Shown here in pieces: positions 34,891 through 42,792 of a stretch of DNA of 51,168 bases (its first letter is position 1; each line of letters begins with the position of its first letter). The position numbers were made by a program, and so were the translations under genes. The notes beneath the pieces are model-generated. The model was not told where the DNA came from. It did no database searches and was given only the letters and a program-made list of their open reading frames with translations. The stretch comes from Fibrobacteria bacterium (GTDB lineage: Bacteria > Fibrobacterota > Fibrobacteria > UBA11236 > JADFYW01): assembly GCA_015232855.1 (NCBI GenBank), contig JADFYW010000015.1:1-51168 (forward strand), read 5' to 3'.

Positions 34891-35664
34891 TTACAGTACC
34901 TTTATTTTTACAATGAGAAAAAAACTTACGCAAACAATAACAAAAAAATAGTCCCGTAGACCTATCTTGCGAAGCTCGGTCATTTTAATTTCGCCGGTGA
35001 ACCCACGTGAAAGCATAGAACGATAGATTCGCTGGCTTCGGTCTAATGTGCGTATAAATAAGGATCCCAACAAACGGGACGTAGCCTGTATGCCCTTCCC
35101 TCTTCCGTTAAAAGAACGCAAATCCCTTGCCCGCTGCATACTCCCGGCTTCTTCAACTAATACAAAAATATATCGGTACAAGAATAAAATCTGTACCACA
35201 AACGCCTGGGGAACTTTAAGTGCTGCCATGGCCCCGCAAATTTTATGAAACGGTATAAGAGAAGTAAGAATTACGATTGCGGAAACGGAGAGCATACCCT
35301 TCAGGATAATCACCAGAAAGGAAACCATTCCACCCGTTATCGTGATACCAAAAACTTCCATCAAAGGGGCTTTATCAATAAAAGGGTTGAACACTCCCAT
35401 GAGTACCACAAAAGGAGATACAAGCAGTATTTTTTTGGCAATGGGCCATAAGTGATGCTGAGAAGCGGTAAGAAGAAACACAGGGAAAGCAAAATAAATA
35501 ATCAAAGATTTAATTTCATATTTTGGTACCGATACCACAAAAGCAACAAAACACAGCACGGTAATAAGCACGACCCGGGTATCTAAACCAAGAAAAGAGG
35601 ATTCCTGCAGGTTCGCTTTATCCCATTGTTTAACCTGTTCTAATTTTGTAAACGATTTTCCCAT
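34891..35664 (-). CDS. cbiQ: ECF-type transporter membrane subunit (CbiQ/NikQ)
   Basis: The 257-aa membrane protein has five to six hydrophobic segments. It has the two coupling-helix motifs of T-component proteins: 'RARDLRSFNGRG' and 'SQRIYRSMLSRGFTGE', the second being the A/S-x-x-x-RG signature. It connects the ATPase to a substrate subunit. First gene of the cbiQ-cbiO pair. It is transcribed divergently from the radical SAM gene across a 135-base gap that holds a Fur-box-like palindrome. Confidence 0.88.
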   Translation of the reverse strand: MGKSFTKLEQVKQWDKANLQESSFLGLDTRVVLITVLCFVAFVVSVPKYEIKSLIIYFAFPVFLLTASQHHLWPIAKKILLVSPFVVLMGVFNPFIDKAPLMEVFGITITGGMVSFLVIILKGMLSVSAIVILTSLIPFHKICGAMAALKVPQAFVVQILFLYRYIFVLVEEAGSMQRARDLRSFNGRGKGIQATSRLLGSLFIRTLDRSQRIYRSMLSRGFTGEIKMTELRKIGLRDYFFVIVCVSFFLIVKIKVL

Positions 35665-35714
35665 AAAGGGTTAAGGTATAAAACTTTTTATTATGCGTAC
35701 AGGGTATCAATAAT

Positions 35715-35733
35715 GTTATCAATTCTCATTAAC
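35715..35733. promoter_or_regulatory. Possible Fur-family operator between cbiQ and radical SAM gene
   Basis: On the minus strand GTTAATGAGAATTGATAAC matches the classic 19-base Fur box at 13 positions by eye. A 10-base direct repeat CAATTCTCAT (35720-35729 and 35735-35744) overlaps it. A metal-responsive site would fit, but such A/T-rich matches arise by chance. Confidence 0.25.
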
Positions 35734-35799
35734 CCAATTCTCATAAGTTTTTTACATTCTCCTTAAGACAGAGCTATAATTTTTATCTTCAACCCTATC

Positions 35800-36975
35800 A
35801 TGATGAAACCAGAACCCAGTATCCACCGTGCCAGATATGAAACCTTTGGGGGAATAGTTTCCAGTATAAGCCCACCTTTTTTAGCCTGGGTAGATAAAGA
35901 TTTCATGATTGAATTAGGCTATGAAGATTCACCTCTCTGGAAACAGGAGCGTAATTACCTGTCTGCCCCCACAGAAGTGCATTTCTCAGTAACCAACCAA
36001 TGCGGCCAGGGTTGCGAAGGCTGCTATATGGATTCAGGTAAAGCGGGAGATGAAGAATTATCAACGGACGCATTAAAAACTCATTTCAAAACTCTCCGCG
36101 ATATGGGCGTATTTCATGTTGCACTTGGGGGAGGCGAAGCCTTTAACCGACCAGATTTTAGGGAAATTGTCTCCTGGTGTAAAGAAATCGGACTGGTTCC
36201 GAACCTCACCTGTAGCGGGCAAATTATGAGTGAGGATGACATCTCAATCTGTAAAATGATGGGGCAGGTTAATATTTCTCTGGATGGAATTAATGAGCAT
36301 TACACTATAAACGGACGCAAAGGTGATTTTAAAAAGGCTGATCAAGCCATAAGTGCTTTAGTAAAAGCCGGTGTACAAACGGGAATTAATTGTGTGGTGT
36401 CAGGAAAAAATTACCCTTTTTTAGAAGAACTCGTAAAATACGCTTCACAGAAAAAACTAAATGAAGTCGAGTTCCTGCGGTATAAACCTTCCGGCAGAGG
36501 TAAGACCCAATATGCTGATTACCGATTAACTCAGAATATGATGAAAGAGTTTTACCCGAGACTTCTTGACTTTTCCCGGAAGTATAAACAAGAAGTTAAA
36601 ATGGACTGTTCATTTATCCCTTCTCTTGTCTGGCATAAACCACCTCTTGAAGAGCTCGAAAAGCTTGCTGTAGTTGGCTGTGACGGGGGTAATATGTTGA
36701 TGTCTGTTAAGAGCAACGGACTGTATGCCGGATGTTCATTTGTAGAAAATAACGAACACATTGCAGATATCAAAGAACATTGGGACAGTTCCGTACATTT
36801 TAACAAATTCAGAAGCCTTACCAAAGAGGCCGAAGAACCCTGTCGTTCTTGCGACTATTTAGAAATTTGCAGATGCGGCTGCCGGGCGGTCGCCCTTCAC
36901 GCAACCAAAGATTTCTTTGCTCCGGACCCGGAATGTCCAAAGGTTTATAACTATCACCATAAAATTTTGGAGTAA
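35800..36975 (+). CDS. Radical SAM/SPASM enzyme, peptide-maturase-like
   Basis: The 391-aa protein has a radical SAM core with CGQGCEGC (Cys68, Cys72, Cys75; CX3CX2C), the 'LGGGEAFNRPD' motif and 'NISLDGINEHY'. A C-terminal SPASM region is rich in cysteines ('VGCDGG', 'LYAGCSF', 'PCRSCDYLEICRCGC', 'DPECPK') for auxiliary iron-sulfur clusters. The N-terminal 50 residues (RARYETFGGIVSS, FLAWVDKDF) resemble the RxRxExFGGI start of peptide-modifying radical SAM proteins with a PqqD-like leader-binding fragment. Such enzymes modify peptides or build cofactors. A gene for a 57-aa protein starts 321 bases downstream; most of the gap is an inverted-repeat element. The substrate is not proven. Confidence 0.88.
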   Translation: MMKPEPSIHRARYETFGGIVSSISPPFLAWVDKDFMIELGYEDSPLWKQERNYLSAPTEVHFSVTNQCGQGCEGCYMDSGKAGDEELSTDALKTHFKTLRDMGVFHVALGGGEAFNRPDFREIVSWCKEIGLVPNLTCSGQIMSEDDISICKMMGQVNISLDGINEHYTINGRKGDFKKADQAISALVKAGVQTGINCVVSGKNYPFLEELVKYASQKKLNEVEFLRYKPSGRGKTQYADYRLTQNMMKEFYPRLLDFSRKYKQEVKMDCSFIPSLVWHKPPLEELEKLAVVGCDGGNMLMSVKSNGLYAGCSFVENNEHIADIKEHWDSSVHFNKFRSLTKEAEEPCRSCDYLEICRCGCRAVALHATKDFFAPDPECPKVYNYHHKILE

Positions 36976-37009
36976 TAAAAGCAAAAGATGACAAATACAG
37001 GCTCAATCC

Positions 37010-37225
37010 CGTCACTTCGAGTAGTTCCGCTACCAAACGGTGTCATGCTCCCCATGTATGTCATTGCCCGGCGTGACCGGGCAATCCAGCGAACGAAAGT
37101 GAGTAAAATAGACGAAAGTCACCATTTCTTTTGGTGGATTCCCCGGTCAAGCCGTGGAATGACATCGTTGAACCATTTTTTCATACTTATGACACAGCCT
37201 GTACGCTGAACTACTCGAACTGACG
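37010..37225. repeat. Nested inverted-repeat element (MITE-like), 216 bp
   Basis: Terminal inverted repeats CGTCACTTCGAGTAGTTC (37010-37027) and GAACTACTCGAACTGACG (37208-37225) match at 17 of 18 positions. Inside, ATTGCCCGG/CCGGGCAAT (37063-37071, 37077-37085) is a perfect hairpin, and TGACCGGGCAATCCA (37074-37088) pairs with 37135-37149 with one mismatch. No coding content. It shares a core with 48951-49110. No clear target duplication was seen. Confidence 0.85.
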
Positions 37226-37296
37226 AAAATGAAAATGAATTTATTATATCCATATTTTACCAGAATTTCACTACCCCTCCAGACATAAGGTTCAAA

Positions 37297-37470
37297 ATGA
37301 AACCCTCCTCTCTTCCCCGCGGGGTCCTTAAAATTAAAAAGGGCTATAATCCAAATTCCAGTAGCATCGGTACGGTTGTTTATTCTTTTCCCTATGCATT
37401 AATTGCTGCAAGTGGTGTACTGGCAATCCTTGCCGCACTGCTAAAAAAAAAGAAGAAAGAACATAAATGA
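37297..37470 (+). CDS. 57-aa membrane protein of the GYNPNSSSIGT family, copy A
   Basis: ATG at 37297 (AAGG six bases before) gives 57 aa. The layout is a short N-terminus, 'VLKIKKGYNPNSSSIGT' (10-26), one hydrophobic helix (about 31-49) and a Lys-rich tail (KKKKKEHK). The stop overlaps the ATG of the next gene (ATGA). The 66-aa protein at 46748-46948 repeats the motif exactly, with synonymous codon differences, so the motif is under protein-level selection. No known family was recognised. The nearest upstream gene encodes a radical SAM/SPASM protein. It could be a modified peptide, a regulatory subunit of the 4-TM protein, or both. Confidence 0.8.
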   Translation: MKPSSLPRGVLKIKKGYNPNSSSIGTVVYSFPYALIAASGVLAILAALLKKKKKEHK

Positions 37471-38876
37471 ACAGAGTCGCCATATACATAATTTTATTTA
37501 TGCTTACCAGCATACTGGCTCCCGCAGCAGACTGGTTATCTTCCGGGGATAATCAGAATAATTCCGGAAACGTGTCCGGCACCAAAGAAATTGAAAAAGA
37601 AATTCGTAATGTTCTCACCAAGCCCTATCTCTATTTCAGACGAGGCAATCATAAACACTTTATTGAATTGCTCAAACGAAACCCCATGCCTGGTGTTGCA
37701 GTATCCGACACCCAATCACTATCACTGAGGCTGGAATCTGCCCGACGAACCAGGAACGCAATCCTCTGTTTTATCACAGAACTCACCTTTTACGCTCATC
37801 TTGATAAATCCAACCAGGTAAAAGCATGCCAACATTTAAATGAAGCGGCAGTTACCGCTGGCACCCAGATAAACGATCCACACCTTGCTCTTTCGGTCTA
37901 CCAGCTTGCCAGGGCAACATCATGCTCGGAAGCTACCAACGCATTGGACAGCATTCAATTTTATATAGACAATGACCTGGTATTGGGGAACCTCCTTATT
38001 GTTAACACTGCAGCAAAATCTGACAGCGAATTAATTATTTACAAGGGAGAGCTGGAAACGGCCATCCGCCAACATCCTGAAAGCAAACTTAGAATCTCCG
38101 CCATGAAAAAAATGGGGGACCTGCTTTTCAGGCTCAAACAGTTCCACGAAATGGTTTCCTGGTATGAAAAGGTGATTGCCCAGGACTCGTCCCTTGAAAA
38201 ATTATCCTCCATTGGCTATCGCATAAATATAGCCAATAAGGTTTTTCTAAGAGAATGGATGATGTATGGGACATACGTGATCTATGCTGTGCTGTTTATT
38301 TTATTCCTGGTACGAATAATTAAAAGCAAATGCCGTTTTCAGTTTGGATTCTTTCTCAAGCGTACCGCTTTATTTATGGGGTTATACGGGCTTTCTGCCG
38401 CAATAATATTGTTTCTTGACTCCTTTTTTTATTTTGACGCCGCTATGGGACTCTCCCAAATAAGCTACAAAGCGCTAGAACCGGTTATCCCACTCAGTAT
38501 TATGGATTCTTCATTTTCTCCATTTTCTCTAATCATCCTGGTACTCGGTTTTCTTCCAATTTTCTTCGTAATTTTCTACTTGTCATTTGACCGCCCCTAC
38601 TCCCGAGGAATTATCATTGGTATCATTATACTGCTGCTAACCTCCATCTGGCCGCATTTCTTTCTGGCTGCTACTTATGATGACTACCTTTCAACTCAAA
38701 GCATCCTCCGACCACAACGGATCTTTATGGAAGGCGAAATGGAAAAGTTACTCCAGGAAGAACCGGACAAAGTAAAATCTGCCAACCCAGACTTTTTAAA
38801 GAAGAATAATATTGAGCTGGAGATATTTATTAAAAATAATATCCCGGGTGGCCTGAAGCGCTTTGATAAAAAGTAA
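37467..38876 (+). CDS. TPR protein with four C-terminal transmembrane helices, coupled to copy A
   Basis: The 469-aa product has a signal peptide or first helix (VAIYIILFMLTSILAPAA), a helical region of about 240 residues with TPR-like pairs ('SKLRISAMKKMGDLLFRLKQF'), and four transmembrane segments between about 270 and 410 ('VIYAVLFILFLVRII', 'GLYGLSAAIILFLDSF', 'IILVLGFLPIFFVIFYL', 'GIIIGIIILLLTSIWP'). A charged tail of about 60 residues follows. Its ATG overlaps the stop of the 57-aa gene. The same architecture occurs at 46945-48777, again coupled to a small GYNPNSSSIGT protein. Sequence identity between the two large proteins looks low. Function unknown. Confidence 0.8.
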   Translation: MNRVAIYIILFMLTSILAPAADWLSSGDNQNNSGNVSGTKEIEKEIRNVLTKPYLYFRRGNHKHFIELLKRNPMPGVAVSDTQSLSLRLESARRTRNAILCFITELTFYAHLDKSNQVKACQHLNEAAVTAGTQINDPHLALSVYQLARATSCSEATNALDSIQFYIDNDLVLGNLLIVNTAAKSDSELIIYKGELETAIRQHPESKLRISAMKKMGDLLFRLKQFHEMVSWYEKVIAQDSSLEKLSSIGYRINIANKVFLREWMMYGTYVIYAVLFILFLVRIIKSKCRFQFGFFLKRTALFMGLYGLSAAIILFLDSFFYFDAAMGLSQISYKALEPVIPLSIMDSSFSPFSLIILVLGFLPIFFVIFYLSFDRPYSRGIIIGIIILLLTSIWPHFFLAATYDDYLSTQSILRPQRIFMEGEMEKLLQEEPDKVKSANPDFLKKNNIELEIFIKNNIPGGLKRFDKK

Positions 38877-39227
38877 AGGAACCTATTGCCCGAACTGAGG
38901 TGTATTTGGGTCGGATCAGGGCTGTTAAAAATATCCCTTTTTTCAGTAAAAAACTTCACTCATATTTAATTTTCAAAACCACCGAACAAGTTCACCCTTT
39001 ATTTATGTTCTTACGGGTATAAATATTAGCATATTTTTACCCTTTTAGATTATTGTAATATTCCGGGTTATGGCCTATTCAAAACTGACAGAAAGCCAAG
39101 TTCTAAAAGTTCCAAATATTTTAATTTTACAGAACAGTTAAGAACACGTATATTTTTATATTATAAACTCTTACAAGATATCATAGTATTTACTAACTAA
39201 CTATTTTAGTACATTTATAGAATTAAA
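38877..39227. other. A/T-rich intergenic region without recognisable genes
   Basis: About 350 bases separate the TPR/4-TM gene from the first phosphoesterase promoter. A weak AGGG/CCCT stem followed by a T-run near 38924-38946 might terminate transcription. Otherwise no reading frame, repeat or RNA was recognised. Confidence 0.5.
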
Positions 39228-39255
39228 TTGCGCGTTTCATTATTTGTCCTATATT
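39228..39255 (+). promoter_or_regulatory. Probable sigma-70-type promoter of phosphoesterase 1
   Basis: TTGCGC (39228-39233) and TATATT (39250-39255) are 16 bases apart, about 35 bases before the ATG. The paralogous gene at 40933 has TTGCTC and TATATT, 17 bases apart, at nearly the same place, and both have CCTATATTAT around the -10 box. Confidence 0.55.
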
Positions 39256-39290
39256 ATATTTTAGTACATCAGTAAACCATAATAGGTCCT

Positions 39291-40547
39291 ATGAAAAACA
39301 AAATTTTTTTCCAGATATCACTACTATTTTTCCTTTCAGTTTCTTTTGCTGGAACAGAAAATGGTCGCTTTACTGTTGCAGCATGGGGTGATTCCCGTTC
39401 CAATCATGGGAGTTCCTTTTCTGAAATTAGCGGTTATCTCAAAAACGCAAAGGGGAAAACAGTAGATGTTCATTTTCACAATGGTGATTTTACAGGGGAC
39501 GGAGATCAAAAATACTGGGACAGATCATGGGCATGGGAAAATGTACGAGAGGCTTGTGTTAAGGATTATTTCTTTATGTGCCCCAGCAATCACGATGATG
39601 ATGGCCCATACCAGGCAGAGCTTGCCGACATCCTCCCCTCAAATGGCTCAAACGTCTTTTACTATCACCAGTCCTGGGACATCCCTGGTAGCAAACGTAA
39701 AGTACACCTTTTGGCATGTGATCCCTATTACTGGGACCAGCCTGTAGAAGACCAACTGGCTTATTTTGAGGAAGAACTCAAGAAAGCCAATGCCAAACCA
39801 GAAGACTGGATTTTTGGTTTATGGCACCCACCGTCATACGCACCAATGTCCTACAAATATCCGCAACCCACAGCAGATCAGCAGAAATTTATTGAATTTA
39901 TGATTCCCAGAGGTGGTGACTTTGTACTGAATGGTCATGCACATATTTATCGACGCACCCATATCCTGGCAAAAGACGGTAGTCGCGCAGAAACGGTGGA
40001 AGGTCCTTTTTCCTCATATACTTCTCCTGATAGCTCTTCTGGTATGGTTCACATCATTAATGGTCGTGGAGGTACGTTTAGTAATAATGAGTATGAAACC
40101 TGGGAAAACCATGTATTTGCACCACGACTTACAGAAAATGATGCAGTCGGACTGCTCACCATCATGGAAATAGACGACAATACCGTTTATATGCGGACTG
40201 TTGAAATTGGTAATGAATACGAAGAAGCTGACACCCTTGACTTGTGGACCTGGACAAGAGGTGCCCCTATGCCTACTGACACCGCAACCCCTGTAATTGA
40301 AACATTGCAACAAGATTTACCCTTTTCGGTTTACACTCATGAACAGAGTATAAGAATCGATATTCCTTTTGATACCAAATACGATGTTGATATTATTGAT
40401 TTAAAAGGAAACCTGCAAAAATCCTTTTACGGTAATGAACGGACACAACTGTTATGGGAAACAAAAACAGTGTCCGCGGGTATATATTATTTAGTGATTA
40501 AAGCAACCGGGCAATTATTTACCAAAAAGATAACCTTAGTCAAGTAG
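39291..40547 (+). CDS. Secreted calcineurin-like metallophosphoesterase 1 with sorting tail
   Basis: The 418-aa product has a signal peptide (IFFQISLLFFLSVSFA). Metallophosphoesterase motifs follow: 'AAWGDSR', 'HFHNGDFTGDG', 'SNHDDD' (in place of GNHD), 'LWHPPSY' and 'NGHAHIYRRT'. The last 80 or so residues (VDIIDLKGNLQKSF, SAGIYYLVIKATGQLFTKKITLVK in parts) form a T9SS-type C-terminal sorting domain. It probably hydrolyses phosphate esters outside the cell; the substrate is unknown. It is a tandem paralogue of the gene at 40933, with many identical stretches (GKTVDVHF, VREACVKDYFFMC). Confidence 0.88.
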   Translation: MKNKIFFQISLLFFLSVSFAGTENGRFTVAAWGDSRSNHGSSFSEISGYLKNAKGKTVDVHFHNGDFTGDGDQKYWDRSWAWENVREACVKDYFFMCPSNHDDDGPYQAELADILPSNGSNVFYYHQSWDIPGSKRKVHLLACDPYYWDQPVEDQLAYFEEELKKANAKPEDWIFGLWHPPSYAPMSYKYPQPTADQQKFIEFMIPRGGDFVLNGHAHIYRRTHILAKDGSRAETVEGPFSSYTSPDSSSGMVHIINGRGGTFSNNEYETWENHVFAPRLTENDAVGLLTIMEIDDNTVYMRTVEIGNEYEEADTLDLWTWTRGAPMPTDTATPVIETLQQDLPFSVYTHEQSIRIDIPFDTKYDVDIIDLKGNLQKSFYGNERTQLLWETKTVSAGIYYLVIKATGQLFTKKITLVK

Positions 40548-40860
40548 TCACTCTTATCTTCTTCAGCTTAAAATAGTCATCAGCTTAAAACTAAATAGCA
40601 GATAAAGCAATCAAACACTTTCCCCAAAATGGGGACTAAGCACATAAACTTATTAGTCATGTGTTTTGACTATTATTAGCAGAAAAACATCTGTTTTTTA
40701 TCCCAAATACAACTATTCCCCGGTTATTAAATTCAGTTAAATTAACACATAGACATAATTCCATAGAACACCTAATCCAACTAATACCTTGTATTAAAAC
40801 AGGTTACGTTTACATAGAAACATTTAGATTTCAATAAATAATATTATTATGGAATTCTAT
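40548..40860. other. A/T-rich intergenic region without recognisable genes
   Basis: The 313 bases between the first phosphoesterase stop and the promoter of the second are A/T-rich. They contain only short chance repeats such as CAGCTTAAAA twice near 40566 and 40582. No gene, hairpin terminator or RNA was recognised. Confidence 0.5.
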
Positions 40861-40889
40861 TTGCTCAAATAGTGCTTTTGCCCTATATT
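40861..40889 (+). promoter_or_regulatory. Probable sigma-70-type promoter of phosphoesterase 2
   Basis: TTGCTC (40861-40866) and TATATT (40884-40889) with a 17-base spacer, about 43 bases before the ATG at 40933. It mirrors the promoter of the tandem paralogue at 39228-39255. Confidence 0.55.
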
Positions 40890-40932
40890 ATTATAATAGA
40901 TGGGCACACTTTATTAATTCAAGAGGATAAAA

Positions 40933-42468
40933 ATGCACAAACTTTCATTTTGGATACTTCTGGCTTTTGTCTTCAGCTCAACTGTTTACAGTGGTTCTGA
41001 AAACGGAAAATTCACTGCTGCGTTCTGGGGAGACTCCAGAGGCAATGATGGCAATGCTTTTTCAGAAATCTGTGGTTATCTCGTTAGAGAAAAAGGGAAG
41101 ACGGTAGATGTTCACTTTCAGAATGGGGATTTTACCCAGAAGGGTACCACTTCAGATTGGAATGATTCGTGGAGATACGATAATGTACGGGAAGCTTGTG
41201 TTAAGGACTACTTTTTCATGTGCACCAGTAATCATGATAATCGGCCAACAGAATGGCAAGCTAATATGGTTGACATTTTACCTTCCAATGGAAAAAATGC
41301 CTATTATTATCACAAATCATGGCCAATTCCAGGAAGCCGGAGAATGGTTCACCTATTGTCCTTTGATCAATGGTTCACAGAACCCGAAGAACAAATAACT
41401 TATTTTAAGGATAAACTCAAAGACGCCAAACCCGATGATTGGATTATTGCTTTATGGCATGCACCTTCCTATAATTTTATGACTTACAAGGATGAAGAGG
41501 GTGGAGATAAAACTGATTATATAAACTACATCATTCCTCCTCAAATTGGTGGTGATTTCGTACTAAACGGTCATGCACATGTCTACGTTCGTACAAAGAT
41601 ATTGGATAAGGATGGTAAAATGCTCGAAGATGCAGGTGGACCATTCACCTCACACACCTCACCGGACAGCTCCTATGGTTTGGTTCATTTGGTTAATGGT
41701 CGCGGTGGCGTATTCGGTATTCATGATCCCCCACCAATCGTAGAGGGCCATGCCTTCGCACCACATCAACCAAGAGAGTACACTGTTGGCTTGCTTACCT
41801 TAATGGAATTTGATGATAACACTGTTCACCTTAAGACCATAGAGGTTGGAGATGATTCTTACGAATCAAAGGTGTTGGACTCCTGGACCTGGACCAGAGG
41901 TGCTCCCATGTCACTTAGCACAGACTCCATAGCACCGGTTGTAACGGTTAACGTAACGCATACCAGTGACCAAACTCCTGCTCTCACAGGAACTATTGAC
42001 GACCCAACGGCTACCATAACCATCGAAGTAAACGGAGAACAACATGTTGCAATAAACAACGGAAATGGCACCTGGATACTGGCCGATAACACTCTTTCGT
42101 CCCTTGTTCCTGGAATGAACTATGACGTAAAAGTTACTGCTGTGGATACCGCAGGTAATATCGGTACAGACTTAAGTACAAACGAACTTGTCAATGCCGG
42201 GGGTAATGGGGAAAGGTTTGGTATGGCCTCTCTGGCTTCAAGCGCGTTTCCTGTCTATGTAGATAACGGTAGCATTCGCATCGAAATTCCTTTTGACGTT
42301 TCTCACAAAATCAATATTGTTGGACTCCATGGAAAGGTCTTAAAAACGTTCTCAGGAAATCAGCGGGGAGAGCACTACTGGGCGAATGTTTCCAATGCGA
42401 ATGGTGTTTTTTATGTTATCGTGGATATATCCGGAAAAAAGTTCTTCCGGAAAATTATTCTCATGTAA
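40933..42468 (+). CDS. Secreted calcineurin-like metallophosphoesterase 2 with Ig-like insert and sorting tail
   Basis: The 511-aa product has a signal peptide (LSFWILLAFVFSSTVYS) and the phosphoesterase motifs 'AFWGDSRG', 'HFQNGDFT', 'SNHDNR', 'LWHAPSY' and 'NGHAHVYVRT'. Unlike its tandem paralogue it has an Ig-like domain of about 95 residues ('SIAPVVTVNVTHTSDQTPAL' onward) before the C-terminal sorting domain ('INIVGLHGKVLKTF', 'FYVIVDISGKKFFRKIILM' in part). ATG at 40933 has AGAGGA eight bases upstream. It probably arose by tandem duplication with later gain or loss of the Ig-like domain. Confidence 0.88.
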   Translation: MHKLSFWILLAFVFSSTVYSGSENGKFTAAFWGDSRGNDGNAFSEICGYLVREKGKTVDVHFQNGDFTQKGTTSDWNDSWRYDNVREACVKDYFFMCTSNHDNRPTEWQANMVDILPSNGKNAYYYHKSWPIPGSRRMVHLLSFDQWFTEPEEQITYFKDKLKDAKPDDWIIALWHAPSYNFMTYKDEEGGDKTDYINYIIPPQIGGDFVLNGHAHVYVRTKILDKDGKMLEDAGGPFTSHTSPDSSYGLVHLVNGRGGVFGIHDPPPIVEGHAFAPHQPREYTVGLLTLMEFDDNTVHLKTIEVGDDSYESKVLDSWTWTRGAPMSLSTDSIAPVVTVNVTHTSDQTPALTGTIDDPTATITIEVNGEQHVAINNGNGTWILADNTLSSLVPGMNYDVKVTAVDTAGNIGTDLSTNELVNAGGNGERFGMASLASSAFPVYVDNGSIRIEIPFDVSHKINIVGLHGKVLKTFSGNQRGEHYWANVSNANGVFYVIVDISGKKFFRKIILM

Positions 42469-42603
42469 TTTCATAGTTTTCATTTTTGTCTTAAATAAGC
42501 CCTAAATTCAAATATCTAAACCCTAAGAATTTTGAATTTAGATATTAGCCTCCGCTGCGGCTATCGCCGCAGATCAAATAAAAAGCTAACTATTTTGAAT
42601 ATC

Positions 42604-42749
42604 GATTAACGATTAACGAATTATGAATAGGCGTCGGCAAGCCTCCTTTAAGCTCATTTAACACTAAGGAGTAGATCTTGCGGTTGATGAAATGAAAAAT
42701 GCTATCGCTGTTAAAAAATTCGAAATTCTGCATTCGTTAATCGTTAATC
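42604..42749. repeat. Inverted repeat pair GATTAACGATTAACGAAT, 146 bp
   Basis: GATTAACGATTAACGAAT at 42604-42621 is perfectly inverted at 42732-42749, enclosing 110 bases. Each arm is itself a tandem of GATTAAC. A CTGCGG/CCGCAG hairpin lies just to the left (about 42555-42571). The arrangement resembles a short non-autonomous mobile element. No gene is inside. Confidence 0.8.
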
Positions 42750-42792
42750 ATCATTCAAAAAGGAGTGTTTTCGGTGAGTTAGATAAAAGGAT

